Shown here: positions 1 to 6,955 of the stretch, piece by piece | Layout: each line of letters opens with the position of its first letter | Position numbering within the stretch: the first letter of the stretch is position 1 | Position numbers and translations under genes: made by a program | Notes under the pieces: generated by a model | Seen by the model: only the letters and a program-made list of their open reading frames with translations | Told to the model about the DNA's origin: nothing | The model's database searches: none | Assembly: GCF_006385685.1 (NCBI RefSeq) | Contig: NZ_VFRP01000009.1 | Span: 62,001-126,000 of the forward strand | DNA from: Amaricoccus solimangrovi | GTDB taxonomy: Bacteria; Pseudomonadota; Alphaproteobacteria; Rhodobacterales; Rhodobacteraceae | Length of the DNA stretch: 64,000 bases | Reading direction: 5' to 3'

Positions 1-601
1 GGCCCGCCACGGGCACGTCCGACCTCGGCTGCTCACCATACCCGCCCATGCGCAGCAGGAAGGGCACGCCGGCGGCCGCGGCCAGCTGCGCGTCGGCCAG
101 GCCGTCGCCGATCACGACCGCCTCCCCCGGCGGAAGCTGCTCCGCGGCATGGGCGAACATCCGGGGATCGGGCTTCAGCACGTCGAGACTGTCGCCGCAG
201 GTCAGGCCCGAGACCGGCGGCATCAGCGCGAGGCTGGTCAGGATGTCGCGCGCCGGCCCGCTCGGCTTCTGCGTGCAGACCGCGAGCCCGTGGCCCGCCG
301 CCGCCAGCGCCATCAGCGCCCGGCGCGCGCCCGGATAGACCGTGGTCCCGGTCACCGGATCCGCGCCGTAGATCGCATGATAGCGCGCCAGCGCGGGCTC
401 CACGTCGCCGCCAGGCAGGCCGCCGGTATGTTCGAGCAGCCGCGTGACGAGGACGCGCACGCCCCGGCCGACGAAATCCGAACAGGTCTCGGGGCTGACC
501 GGCGCGCGGCCGAATTCCGTGAGCATCCGGTTGGCGCTCGCGAGCATCGCGGGCAGGGAGTCGACGAGCGTGCCATCGAGATCGAAAATGAGACGGGCCA
601 T
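1..601 (-). CDS. gph: Phosphoglycolate phosphatase-like HAD hydrolase, cut by the window edge
   Basis: Reading from an ATG at 601, the protein opens with the HAD motif I DLDGT (Asp7 and Asp9). A small helical cap region follows, then CTQKPSG (motif II area), LKPDP (motif III lysine) and VVIGDGLADAQLA (motif IV). This is the layout of phosphoglycolate phosphatase and related small-phosphate hydrolases, which are cytosolic and Mg-dependent. About 200 codons are present and the stop lies outside the window. The gene follows folB on the same strand with a 13-bp gap, so the two are probably co-transcribed. Motif IV reads GDGLAD where GDSxxD is more usual. Other HAD phosphatase specificities cannot be excluded. 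Confidence 0.75.
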   Translation of the reverse strand, partial: MARLIFDLDGTLVDSLPAMLASANRMLTEFGRAPVSPETCSDFVGRGVRVLVTRLLEHTGGLPGGDVEPALARYHAIYGADPVTGTTVYPGARRALMALAAAGHGLAVCTQKPSGPARDILTSLALMPPVSGLTCGDSLDVLKPDPRMFAHAAEQLPPGEAVVIGDGLADAQLAAAAGVPFLLRMGGYGEQPRSDVPVAG

Positions 602-614
602 CGCGGTTCCGAAG

Positions 615-1556
615 TCAGGAGGAAGGAGAAGGGGCGAGATCGGCGGGATGCCGCAGGCGGATCGCGCCCTCCGCCGCGGGGCCGTCGCCGGCCAGGGCGA
701 GGGGCGCGCCGAGTTCGGCCGCGAGCCAGGCGGCGAGGCGCTCCGGCGCGCTCGCATCCGCCCCGGGCCGGGCGCGGGCGTCGAGCACCATCTTGACCGG
801 CGCCCAGATCGCCCCCTTGCCCCGGGCGAGCGCCCAGTCGAGTTCGGTGCGCGAGCCGACGACGGCGAGGCCGGGCGCGCGCTCGGCGAGGCGCCAGGCG
901 GCCTGGTCGATCGAGAGAAGCCCCGCGCGGAGCCCGGCCTCGGAGGTGGCGGCGGGCTCGGGAAGCGCCGGGCCGAGGCAGAGGACGAGCGGCCCCGGAT
1001 GGGCGCCGAGCGCGGCGATCCAGTCCGGCCCCTCCGGGCCACCCATGACCTCCGGGGGAAGATAGACCACCCGCGCCGCCGTCGCCGCGCGCGCCTCGGC
1101 CACCGGCTCCGCCGCCGCGCGGGCGCGCACGATCTCGACTCCGAGCGCGCCCGAGCCCCGGTCGAGCTTCTCGACCCGGACGAAGGCGCGGAGTGCCCGG
1201 GGATCGGCGAGGCAGCGGTCCGCGATCCGCTCCGCCAGCGTCTCGAGCAGGTTCAACCGCTCCCGCGCCAGTTCCGCGGTGATCGCGTCGGTGATCGTGT
1301 CGTAGGAGATCACCCGGTCCACGTCGTCGCCCGCCGCCGCGTCATGCGGCGCGACCTCGAGCACGACGTTGAAGCGCAGCCGCTGGGTGACGCCGCGCTC
1401 CGCGCCGAAGGCGCCGATCTCGACCGCGCGCACGTCGTCGCGGACCGAGATCCGGTCGCACGGCTGGCCCGCGGCCGTCGCCCTGGCCCGCGCCTCGGGC
1501 GGGGCGAAGGCGAGCGCGGTCTCGGAAAGGGTATCGCCCACGGCACTGCCTCGCAT
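615..1556 (-). CDS. folB: Dihydroneopterin aldolase with an extra C-terminal domain
   Basis: Residues about 35-145 are a FolB domain: DRISVRD at the start, VEIGAFGAERGVTQ with the conserved Glu, YDTITDAI, LNLLETLAERIAD and VRVEKLD with the conserved Lys. FolB cleaves 7,8-dihydroneopterin in folate synthesis. Ordinary FolB is about 120 residues; this protein is 313. Residues 160-303 are an additional domain containing VVYLPPEV, PLVLCLG, SRTELDWALARGKGAIWAP and APERLAAWLAAELGA. The last part recalls the C-terminal signature of amino-acid-kinase-fold proteins of the MfnE type, which is my inference. The start may be the ATG at 1556 or an in-frame GTG at 1541 that has GAGG upstream. gph lies directly downstream. 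Confidence 0.88.
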   Translation of the reverse strand: MRGSAVGDTLSETALAFAPPEARARATAAGQPCDRISVRDDVRAVEIGAFGAERGVTQRLRFNVVLEVAPHDAAAGDDVDRVISYDTITDAITAELARERLNLLETLAERIADRCLADPRALRAFVRVEKLDRGSGALGVEIVRARAAAEPVAEARAATAARVVYLPPEVMGGPEGPDWIAALGAHPGPLVLCLGPALPEPAATSEAGLRAGLLSIDQAAWRLAERAPGLAVVGSRTELDWALARGKGAIWAPVKMVLDARARPGADASAPERLAAWLAAELGAPLALAGDGPAAEGAIRLRHPADLAPSPSS

Positions 1557-1646
1557 CTCTTCCGGCCCCGATGTGTTAGCGGCGGGCGCCCCCGGTTGAA
1601 AGCGTGAACTTGGCGGATACGAAACGAGGTGTAGGCTCTGCGCGAC

Positions 1647-2303
1647 ATGGGAGCGAGCATGGGGAACGACATGGGAACGACGCGCGCGGCATCATGGGGC
1701 CTGATCCCGGTCCTCGCCCTGCTCGCGGGGATGGCGGGCGCGACCGAGACCCGGATCCCGCCGGACGACCTGCTCGCGCCGGTCAGCTGGTCGGCGCCCG
1801 ATCAGGCCCGCTTCGCCGAGGCGGTGCTGCTCTATTCCAACGCGGCGCGCGAGGCGCGGGGCATCCCGCCGCTCCGCGCCGACCCGGCGCTGGCGCTCGC
1901 CGCGTCGAACCAGGCCGGAAACATGGAGGCGCTGCGCACGCTCAGCCATCGGCTGCCGATCCCGGGCGCCGTCACCTATCGCGACAGGCTGCGCGCGCTC
2001 GGCATCCCCTACACCCGCGCCGCCGAGAACATCGCGCTCGGCAAGCTCTACCGGCTGCTCGGCCGCCCCATCTCGCGGCGGTCGCAGGGCTGCGCCTTCA
2101 CCTATGGCGATACCGGCGCGCCGGTGCCGATCCACAGCTACGCCAGTCTCGCCCAGGAAGTCGTCGCGCGCTGGCTCGCCTCGCCCGGCCACCGCGCCTC
2201 GCTGCTCTCGCCCCGCTACACGCGCGTCGGCGCCGGCCTCGGCGTCGATCCGACGGGCGCGGGATGCGGCGACGTCTACATGGCGCAGGCCTTCGCGGGC
2301 TGA
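1647..2303 (+). CDS. Secreted CAP-domain (SCP/PR-1) protein
   Basis: An N-terminal hydrophobic stretch (LIPVLALLAGMAGA) looks like a signal peptide cleaved near ATE. The mature part has the bacterial CAP pattern: LLYSNAAREARGIPPLRADPAL, an AxxxAxxM helix followed by SH, AENIALG, and WLASPGHRASLLSPRYTRVGAGL near the C-terminus. CAP proteins are extracytoplasmic and their bacterial roles are mostly unknown; I would not assign an enzymatic activity. Three in-frame ATGs lie at 1647, 1659 and 1671. The one at 1659 has GGGAG at 1649-1653 and may be the true start. It is the only plus-strand gene in the first 15.9 kb, divergent from folB and convergent with the SleB gene. Confidence 0.85.
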   Translation: MGASMGNDMGTTRAASWGLIPVLALLAGMAGATETRIPPDDLLAPVSWSAPDQARFAEAVLLYSNAAREARGIPPLRADPALALAASNQAGNMEALRTLSHRLPIPGAVTYRDRLRALGIPYTRAAENIALGKLYRLLGRPISRRSQGCAFTYGDTGAPVPIHSYASLAQEVVARWLASPGHRASLLSPRYTRVGAGLGVDPTGAGCGDVYMAQAFAG

Positions 2304-2313
2304 GCGGCGGGGC

Positions 2314-3036
2314 TCAGCGGTAGAAGCTGTGGTGCCCGATCCGCGCGGTACGGGTCATCACCCGGGCCCAGGACGGCCGCACGCGCGCCGCGTGGAAATG
2401 CGTGGCGCCGTCGGTGACGGTACGCTCCCGCCCCGCGAGCATCAGCGTGGCGAGCTTCTCGGCCCTTTCGCGCGGCAGCGCGCTCTTCATCGTGTCGGCC
2501 CGGCCGTCGCAGGCATAGGAGAACTGGCAGGAGCGGCCGGCGGTGCCGACGCCCTGATGGGTCACGCCGCAGACGTTCTTGGGATAGGACGGGCTGTCCA
2601 CGCGGTTCAGGATCACCTCCGCGACCGCGATCTGGCCCGCGAGCGGCTCGCCGCGCGATTCGAAATAGATCGCCTCCGAGAGGCACTTCCAGTCCGCGCC
2701 GCCCGTGGTTTCCGGCAGCGCGTCGAGCGCGGCGAAGGTCAGCGTGCTCTTGCCCGCCGCGCCGGCGAGCGCGCGGGCCGAGCCGGGATCGACGTTGCGG
2801 GTACCGATGACCGGCGTGACGCTGGTGGCCCGGCCCTTAGCGAGTTCCGCGAGCCGCCCCGTCCCGGCGAGCCGGGCCCGCTCCTGCCCCAGCACCTGCG
2901 CGACCGCCGCGGTCGGCACCGGCGCGGGCGTCTCGGCGCGCGCGGCGATCGGTGCGAAAACGGTTCCGAGGAGGCTGGCGGCGATGGCAAAAACCATTGG
3001 GAGCCGCCCGGAGGCGGGGCTGTGCAGGCCGTTCAT
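2314..3036 (-). CDS. SleB-type cell wall hydrolase
   Basis: This is a 240-residue protein with a signal peptide ending near ARAE (residue 34) and a C-terminal Hydrolase_2/SleB domain. The domain shows LSEAIYFESRGEPLAGQ, with the catalytic-type Glu in EAIYFESRGEP, then VAEVILNRV, YPKNVCGVTHQG, CQFSYACDG and GATHFHA. These enzymes cut peptidoglycan glycan strands (lytic transglycosylase-like). In Proteobacteria the role is wall remodelling rather than spore germination. The mature N-terminal part (about residues 35-110) is low-complexity Ala/Pro/Arg-rich and is probably a linker. It has its own AT-richer upstream region of 177 bp that also holds the meaB terminator. It is convergent with the CAP gene. 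Confidence 0.87.
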   Translation of the reverse strand: MNGLHSPASGRLPMVFAIAASLLGTVFAPIAARAETPAPVPTAAVAQVLGQERARLAGTGRLAELAKGRATSVTPVIGTRNVDPGSARALAGAAGKSTLTFAALDALPETTGGADWKCLSEAIYFESRGEPLAGQIAVAEVILNRVDSPSYPKNVCGVTHQGVGTAGRSCQFSYACDGRADTMKSALPRERAEKLATLMLAGRERTVTDGATHFHAARVRPSWARVMTRTARIGHHSFYR

Positions 3037-3151
3037 GGGGCTTCCGTATCTTGGGCCGAGACTCGGGCTCGGTCAGCTTGCGCGTTAACTGCTCGTCATG
3101 CCCTACAAACCGGCGAGGGGCCGAAAAGTCCAAATGTTTGCGGGAGATGAG

Positions 3152-3178
3152 CGAAAAGCCGCCGAACGCGCGCGGCGG
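3152..3178 (-). terminator. Predicted intrinsic terminator downstream of meaB
   Basis: On the minus strand a CCGCCG/CGGCGG stem (3159-3178, 8-nt loop) is followed by CTTTTCGC. It lies 36 bp beyond the meaB stop. The U run is short, so termination may be partial. Confidence 0.45.
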
Positions 3179-3213
3179 AGACATTAACGTTTTCGGGTGA
3201 AAGGATCGGGGAT

Positions 3214-4152
3214 TCAGATGTTTTCGAGACTCGCCTGAACCGCCGTGCGAGCCGAGTCGCCGAGCGCGGAAACCGCCGAGAACGGCGTCGCGTAACGGTC
3301 GATCAGCGGCGCCAGCGCGGCGAGGCCGACGCTCCCGAACGATTCGGCGAGGCGCGATTCGGCCCAGGCCCGCGCCCGCGCGCGATGGCGCGCCGCGCCC
3401 TCCGCCGGATCGGGCGCGCGGGCGGCGATGAGATCGAGCGCCTCCCCGATCCCCTCCCCGGTCACCGCGGAGAGGATCGCGACGGCGGCGGGCGGGCGAT
3501 CCTCGGCCGCGAGCGACAGCGCGCCGCGCACATCCGCCGCCGCGCGGCGCGCGGGCGCGCCCATGTCGCCCTTGGTGACGAGCACGACGTCGGGCATCTC
3601 CATCACGCCCGCCTTCATGAACTGCAGCGCGTCGCCCGATCCCGGCTGGGCGCAGAACACGACGAGATCGGCGCAATCGACGATCTCCGTCTCCGACTGG
3701 CCGACGCCCACGGTCTCGATGATCACCCAGTCGAAGAGCGCGCGCATCAGCACCGCCGCGGGATAGGTGAGATCGGCGAGGCCGCCGAGGCGCCTGCGCG
3801 CCGCCATCGAGCGCACGAAGACGCCGGTATCCTCGGGGTCGGTCTCGATGCGCGCGCGGTCCCCGAGCAGCGCGCCCCCGGTCCGGCGCGAGGAAGGATC
3901 GACCGCGATCACCCCGACCCGCTCGCCCCGCGCGCGCAGGCGCGCGATCATCGCATTGGTGAGGGTGGACTTGCCCACGCCCGGCGGCCCGGTCAGGCCG
4001 AGCACGAGCCCGCCCGGCCCGGTGAAGGCCGCGTCGAGCAGGCCGACGAGGGCGGGATGCGCGGGATCGGTCTCGAGCATCGAGAGGCAGCGGGCCAGCG
4101 CCGCCTTGCCGCCCGCGCGCAGGGCGGCGAGATCCCGGGGCGGCGTGCTCAT
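3214..4152 (-). CDS. meaB: Methylmalonyl-CoA mutase-associated GTPase MeaB
   Basis: This is a P-loop GTPase of the MeaB/ArgK family. The Walker A motif GLTGPPGVGKST lies at about residues 52-63, followed by VIAVDPSSRRTGGALLGDR and the Walker B/switch segment IIETVGVGQSETEI. The base-recognition motif reads TKGD. MeaB loads and protects adenosylcobalamin-dependent methylmalonyl-CoA mutase by gating cofactor delivery and using GTP. It acts in the cytosol in propionyl-CoA or ethylmalonyl-CoA pathways. The mutase itself is not in this window. At 312 residues it is slightly short for the family. The start overlaps the stop of the PPDK-like gene by 4 bp, so translation is probably coupled. Confidence 0.93.
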   Translation of the reverse strand: MSTPPRDLAALRAGGKAALARCLSMLETDPAHPALVGLLDAAFTGPGGLVLGLTGPPGVGKSTLTNAMIARLRARGERVGVIAVDPSSRRTGGALLGDRARIETDPEDTGVFVRSMAARRRLGGLADLTYPAAVLMRALFDWVIIETVGVGQSETEIVDCADLVVFCAQPGSGDALQFMKAGVMEMPDVVLVTKGDMGAPARRAAADVRGALSLAAEDRPPAAVAILSAVTGEGIGEALDLIAARAPDPAEGAARHRARARAWAESRLAESFGSVGLAALAPLIDRYATPFSAVSALGDSARTAVQASLENI

Positions 4153-6776
4153 GCGGAAGCGACGGCCTCCGCCCCGGCCTTGCCCACGAGGATCGTCGCC
4201 TGCGCCGCGGCGAGCCGGGCGATCGGCACGCGGAAGGGCGAGCAGGAGACATAGTCGAAGCCGGCGAGCCGGCAGAAGCGCACCGAGGCGGGATCGCCAC
4301 CATGCTCGCCGCAGAGGCCGAGCTTGAGGTTCGGGTTGCGCGCCCGGCCGCGGCGCGCGGCGATCAGCATGAGTTCGCCCACCCCCTCGATGTCGAGCGT
4401 GTGGAACGGATCCTCCGGAAAGACGCCTTCCCGGACATAGTCGCGCATGAACCGGCCGGCGTCGTCGCGGCTGAGGCCGTAGGTCATCTGGGTCAGGTCG
4501 TTGGTACCGAAGGAGAGGAATTCGCTCACCTCCGCCAGATCGCCGGCGCGCAGCGCCGCGCGCGGCGTCTCGACCATGACGCCGAGCGAGAAGTCGAGCT
4601 TCTCGCCCTGCTCCTCCTCGACCGCGCGGGCCACGGCGTCGATCCGGTGCTTGACGAGCTCGACCTCGCGATAGGCGGAGACGAGCGGGATCATCACCTC
4701 GGGCACCACCGGGTCGCGCGCGTCGCGGTTGACCGCGATCGCCGCCTCGAAGATCGCGCGGGCCTGCATCTCGTAGATCTCCGGCAGCGCCACGCCCAGC
4801 CGGACGCCCCGCATGCCGAGCATCGGGTTCACCTCCGCGAGTTCGCGGGCGCGCGCCTTCACCTGGCCCGCTGGGATCCCCATCGCCGAGGCGAGATGCT
4901 CCATCTCGTCCTCGTCATGCGGCAGGAACTCGTTGAGCGGCGGGTCGAGCAGCCGGATCGTCACCGGCATCCCGCGCATGATCGAGAATATCTCCTCGAA
5001 ATCCGCCCGCTGCATCGGCAGCAGCAGATCGAGCGCCGCGCGCCGCTCCTCGGGCGTGTCGGCGAGGATCATCTCGCGCATCACCGTGAGGCGGGCGGGA
5101 TCGAAGAACATGTGCTCGGTCCGGCAGAGCCCGAGGCCGTCGCAGCGGAAATCCCGCGCGACGCGGGAATCGGCGGGCGTGTCGGCATTGGCCCGCACGC
5201 CGAGATCGCGCGCCGCGTCCGCCCAGTCGAGCAGTTCGGCGAGCGCGCCGCCGAGATCGGGCGCCACCATCCGGGGGGCGCCCGCCAGCACCTCGCCCCG
5301 CGTGCCGTCGATCGTGATCAGCGCCCCCTCGTGCAGCACCCGCGCGTCGGGGGTGACGAGGCGGCGGCCTTCGAGATCGAGCCGGAGATCGCTCGCGCCG
5401 ACGACCGCCGGCAGGCCGAGCCCGCGGGCGAGCACCGCCGCGTGGCTGGTCATCCCGCCCCGGATCGTCAGCACGCCCTTCGCCGCGTGCATGCCCCGCA
5501 CGTCCTCCGGCCCGGTCTCGAGCCGGACGAGGATCGTGTCCTCGCCCTGCGCGGCGGCCTGCATCGCCGCCTCCGAGGTGAAGACCATGTAGCCGGTCGC
5601 CGCGCCCGGGCTCGCGGCGAGGCCGCCGCCCCAGACGTCGCGCGCCGCGGAGGCGTCGATCTGCGGATGCAGATGCTCGATCAGGTTGCGCGGCTCGACC
5701 CGGAGCAGCGCCTGCTCGCGCGTGATAGCGCCCCGGTTCGCGAGATCGACCGCGATCCGGACCGAGGCGCGCGCGCCGCGCCGCGCGGGCACCGCGTCCA
5801 CGACCGAGACCGCGCCGTTCTCGAGGATGAAATAGAGCTGGACCGCGTCGCCGAGCCCCTGCGCGGCCTGCCCGGCATAGCCGCGCAGCGCCTCCAGCGC
5901 CTCGGGGCACATCTCCTCCAGCGCGGGCTGGTCGCAGCCCTCGCGCCGGCCGCGGGCGAGCAGGACGCCGGTCCGCCGCGAGCCCGGGCGCGTCACCGCG
6001 CGCTGCTTGCCCGGCAGGAAGGCCCCGTCGACCGAGGGCGCGCCGGTGCGGGGATCGACGATCTGGATGTGGCCCGCCCCGCTCACCCCCGGCGCCACGC
6101 CGAGCGCGAGTTCCTGAACGATGAGCCCCAGCCCGCCCTCGGCCGGGCCGCCCTTGGCCTGGCGCAGGATCCGCGCCGAGGCCCGGTCCCAGTCCAGCGC
6201 CATCGCCCGCGCGATCCCCTCGAGCTGGTCGGCCGCGTCGTCGGGAAATTCCTCGTCGGTCTCCTCGGCGTAGAGGCGCAGCATCGCCTCGGTCGTCGCA
6301 CGCATCGCCTCCGGCTGGCGCGGACCCGGGCCGAGGATTCGGTGCGCGAGCGCCTCGAATCCCTCGGGATCGACGCCATGGACCATCAGCGCGTAGGTCG
6401 AGATCAGCCGGGCATAGAGTTCCCGCGCCTCCACCACGCCGATCGCGGCCTCGACCGCCGCGATGTCGCGCGCGGTGATCCCGATGTTGAGCGTCGCGCT
6501 CGGCCCGCCCCAGGCGCGGTCGCGCGGGCTCGGCCGGAGGCAGAGCAGCCGGTCGGGCGCGGAGCGGGGCGGCAGCTTCGGCATCGGGCCGCCCTCGGCG
6601 AGATGGCGCACGCAGTCGAAGGAGAGCGCCACGCCCGGCGGCACCGGCAGGCCGAGCGTCGTCAGCCGCGCGAGCATGTGCGCGCGCGATCCGTGCACCT
6701 CGGCACGCACCGCCCCGTCCCGGTCGAGACCGACCACGGCGTCGGGGGCGAACTGTATGATCTCCTGCGGTTTCAT
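4149..6776 (-). CDS. PPDK-like PEP-utilising protein with decayed ATP-binding domain
   Basis: This 875-residue protein is colinear with pyruvate, phosphate dikinase. The phosphohistidine domain is intact (GGMTSHAAVLARGLG, His445). So is the PEP/pyruvate barrel: GLCRTEHMFF (Arg552), VTIRLLDPP (Arg608), NPMLGMRG, GVMVETPRAAL, FGTNDLTQMT and GLCGEHGGDP (Cys822). The N-terminal ATP-grasp half has lost its hallmarks. GGKGANLAEM is replaced by VHGSRAHMLA, the SVRSGARASMPGMMDT block by CLRPSPRDRAWGGPSAT, and the acidic pair and Gln of MEFTIE...LQTRNG by LYFILE...VDAVPA. Ordinary PPDK interconverts ATP, Pi and pyruvate with AMP, PPi and PEP; this one probably cannot use ATP. The start at 6776 was chosen because it begins PPDK-like sequence (MKPQEIIQF). 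It overlaps meaB by 4 bp downstream and lies 179 bp after glyS. Confidence 0.85.
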   Translation of the reverse strand: MKPQEIIQFAPDAVVGLDRDGAVRAEVHGSRAHMLARLTTLGLPVPPGVALSFDCVRHLAEGGPMPKLPPRSAPDRLLCLRPSPRDRAWGGPSATLNIGITARDIAAVEAAIGVVEARELYARLISTYALMVHGVDPEGFEALAHRILGPGPRQPEAMRATTEAMLRLYAEETDEEFPDDAADQLEGIARAMALDWDRASARILRQAKGGPAEGGLGLIVQELALGVAPGVSGAGHIQIVDPRTGAPSVDGAFLPGKQRAVTRPGSRRTGVLLARGRREGCDQPALEEMCPEALEALRGYAGQAAQGLGDAVQLYFILENGAVSVVDAVPARRGARASVRIAVDLANRGAITREQALLRVEPRNLIEHLHPQIDASAARDVWGGGLAASPGAATGYMVFTSEAAMQAAAQGEDTILVRLETGPEDVRGMHAAKGVLTIRGGMTSHAAVLARGLGLPAVVGASDLRLDLEGRRLVTPDARVLHEGALITIDGTRGEVLAGAPRMVAPDLGGALAELLDWADAARDLGVRANADTPADSRVARDFRCDGLGLCRTEHMFFDPARLTVMREMILADTPEERRAALDLLLPMQRADFEEIFSIMRGMPVTIRLLDPPLNEFLPHDEDEMEHLASAMGIPAGQVKARARELAEVNPMLGMRGVRLGVALPEIYEMQARAIFEAAIAVNRDARDPVVPEVMIPLVSAYREVELVKHRIDAVARAVEEEQGEKLDFSLGVMVETPRAALRAGDLAEVSEFLSFGTNDLTQMTYGLSRDDAGRFMRDYVREGVFPEDPFHTLDIEGVGELMLIAARRGRARNPNLKLGLCGEHGGDPASVRFCRLAGFDYVSCSPFRVPIARLAAAQATILVGKAGAEAVASA

Positions 6777-6839
6777 TGCACCGCAGCATAGTCCGGTTTG
6801 CCCGGCCGGCAAAGTGAAACGTAAGTGTCGCATTCCCCG

Positions 6840-6857
6840 GGGCCGCCTTCGCGGCCC
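6840..6857. other. GC hairpin between glyS and the PPDK-like gene
   Basis: GGGCCGC and GCGGCCC flank a 4-nt loop, and a second perfect 14-bp palindrome (GCCGCCGCGGCGGC) lies at 6920-6933, between here and the glyS stop. Neither has a T run. They may slow transcription or stabilise the glyS 3' end. Confidence 0.35.
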
Positions 6858-6955
6858 GCGTCAGGACATTGCAGGAACCATCTGATCCCGCGCGGTTTTC
6901 GCCGCCCGGGATCCGCGAAGCCGCCGCGGCGGCGGCTCTCGAACTTTGGTCGCGG

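Noticed and set aside
4149-6776. Calling the gene plain ppdK
   Set aside because: The ATP-binding residues needed for dikinase activity appear to be lost, so a standard name would imply an activity that is doubtful.
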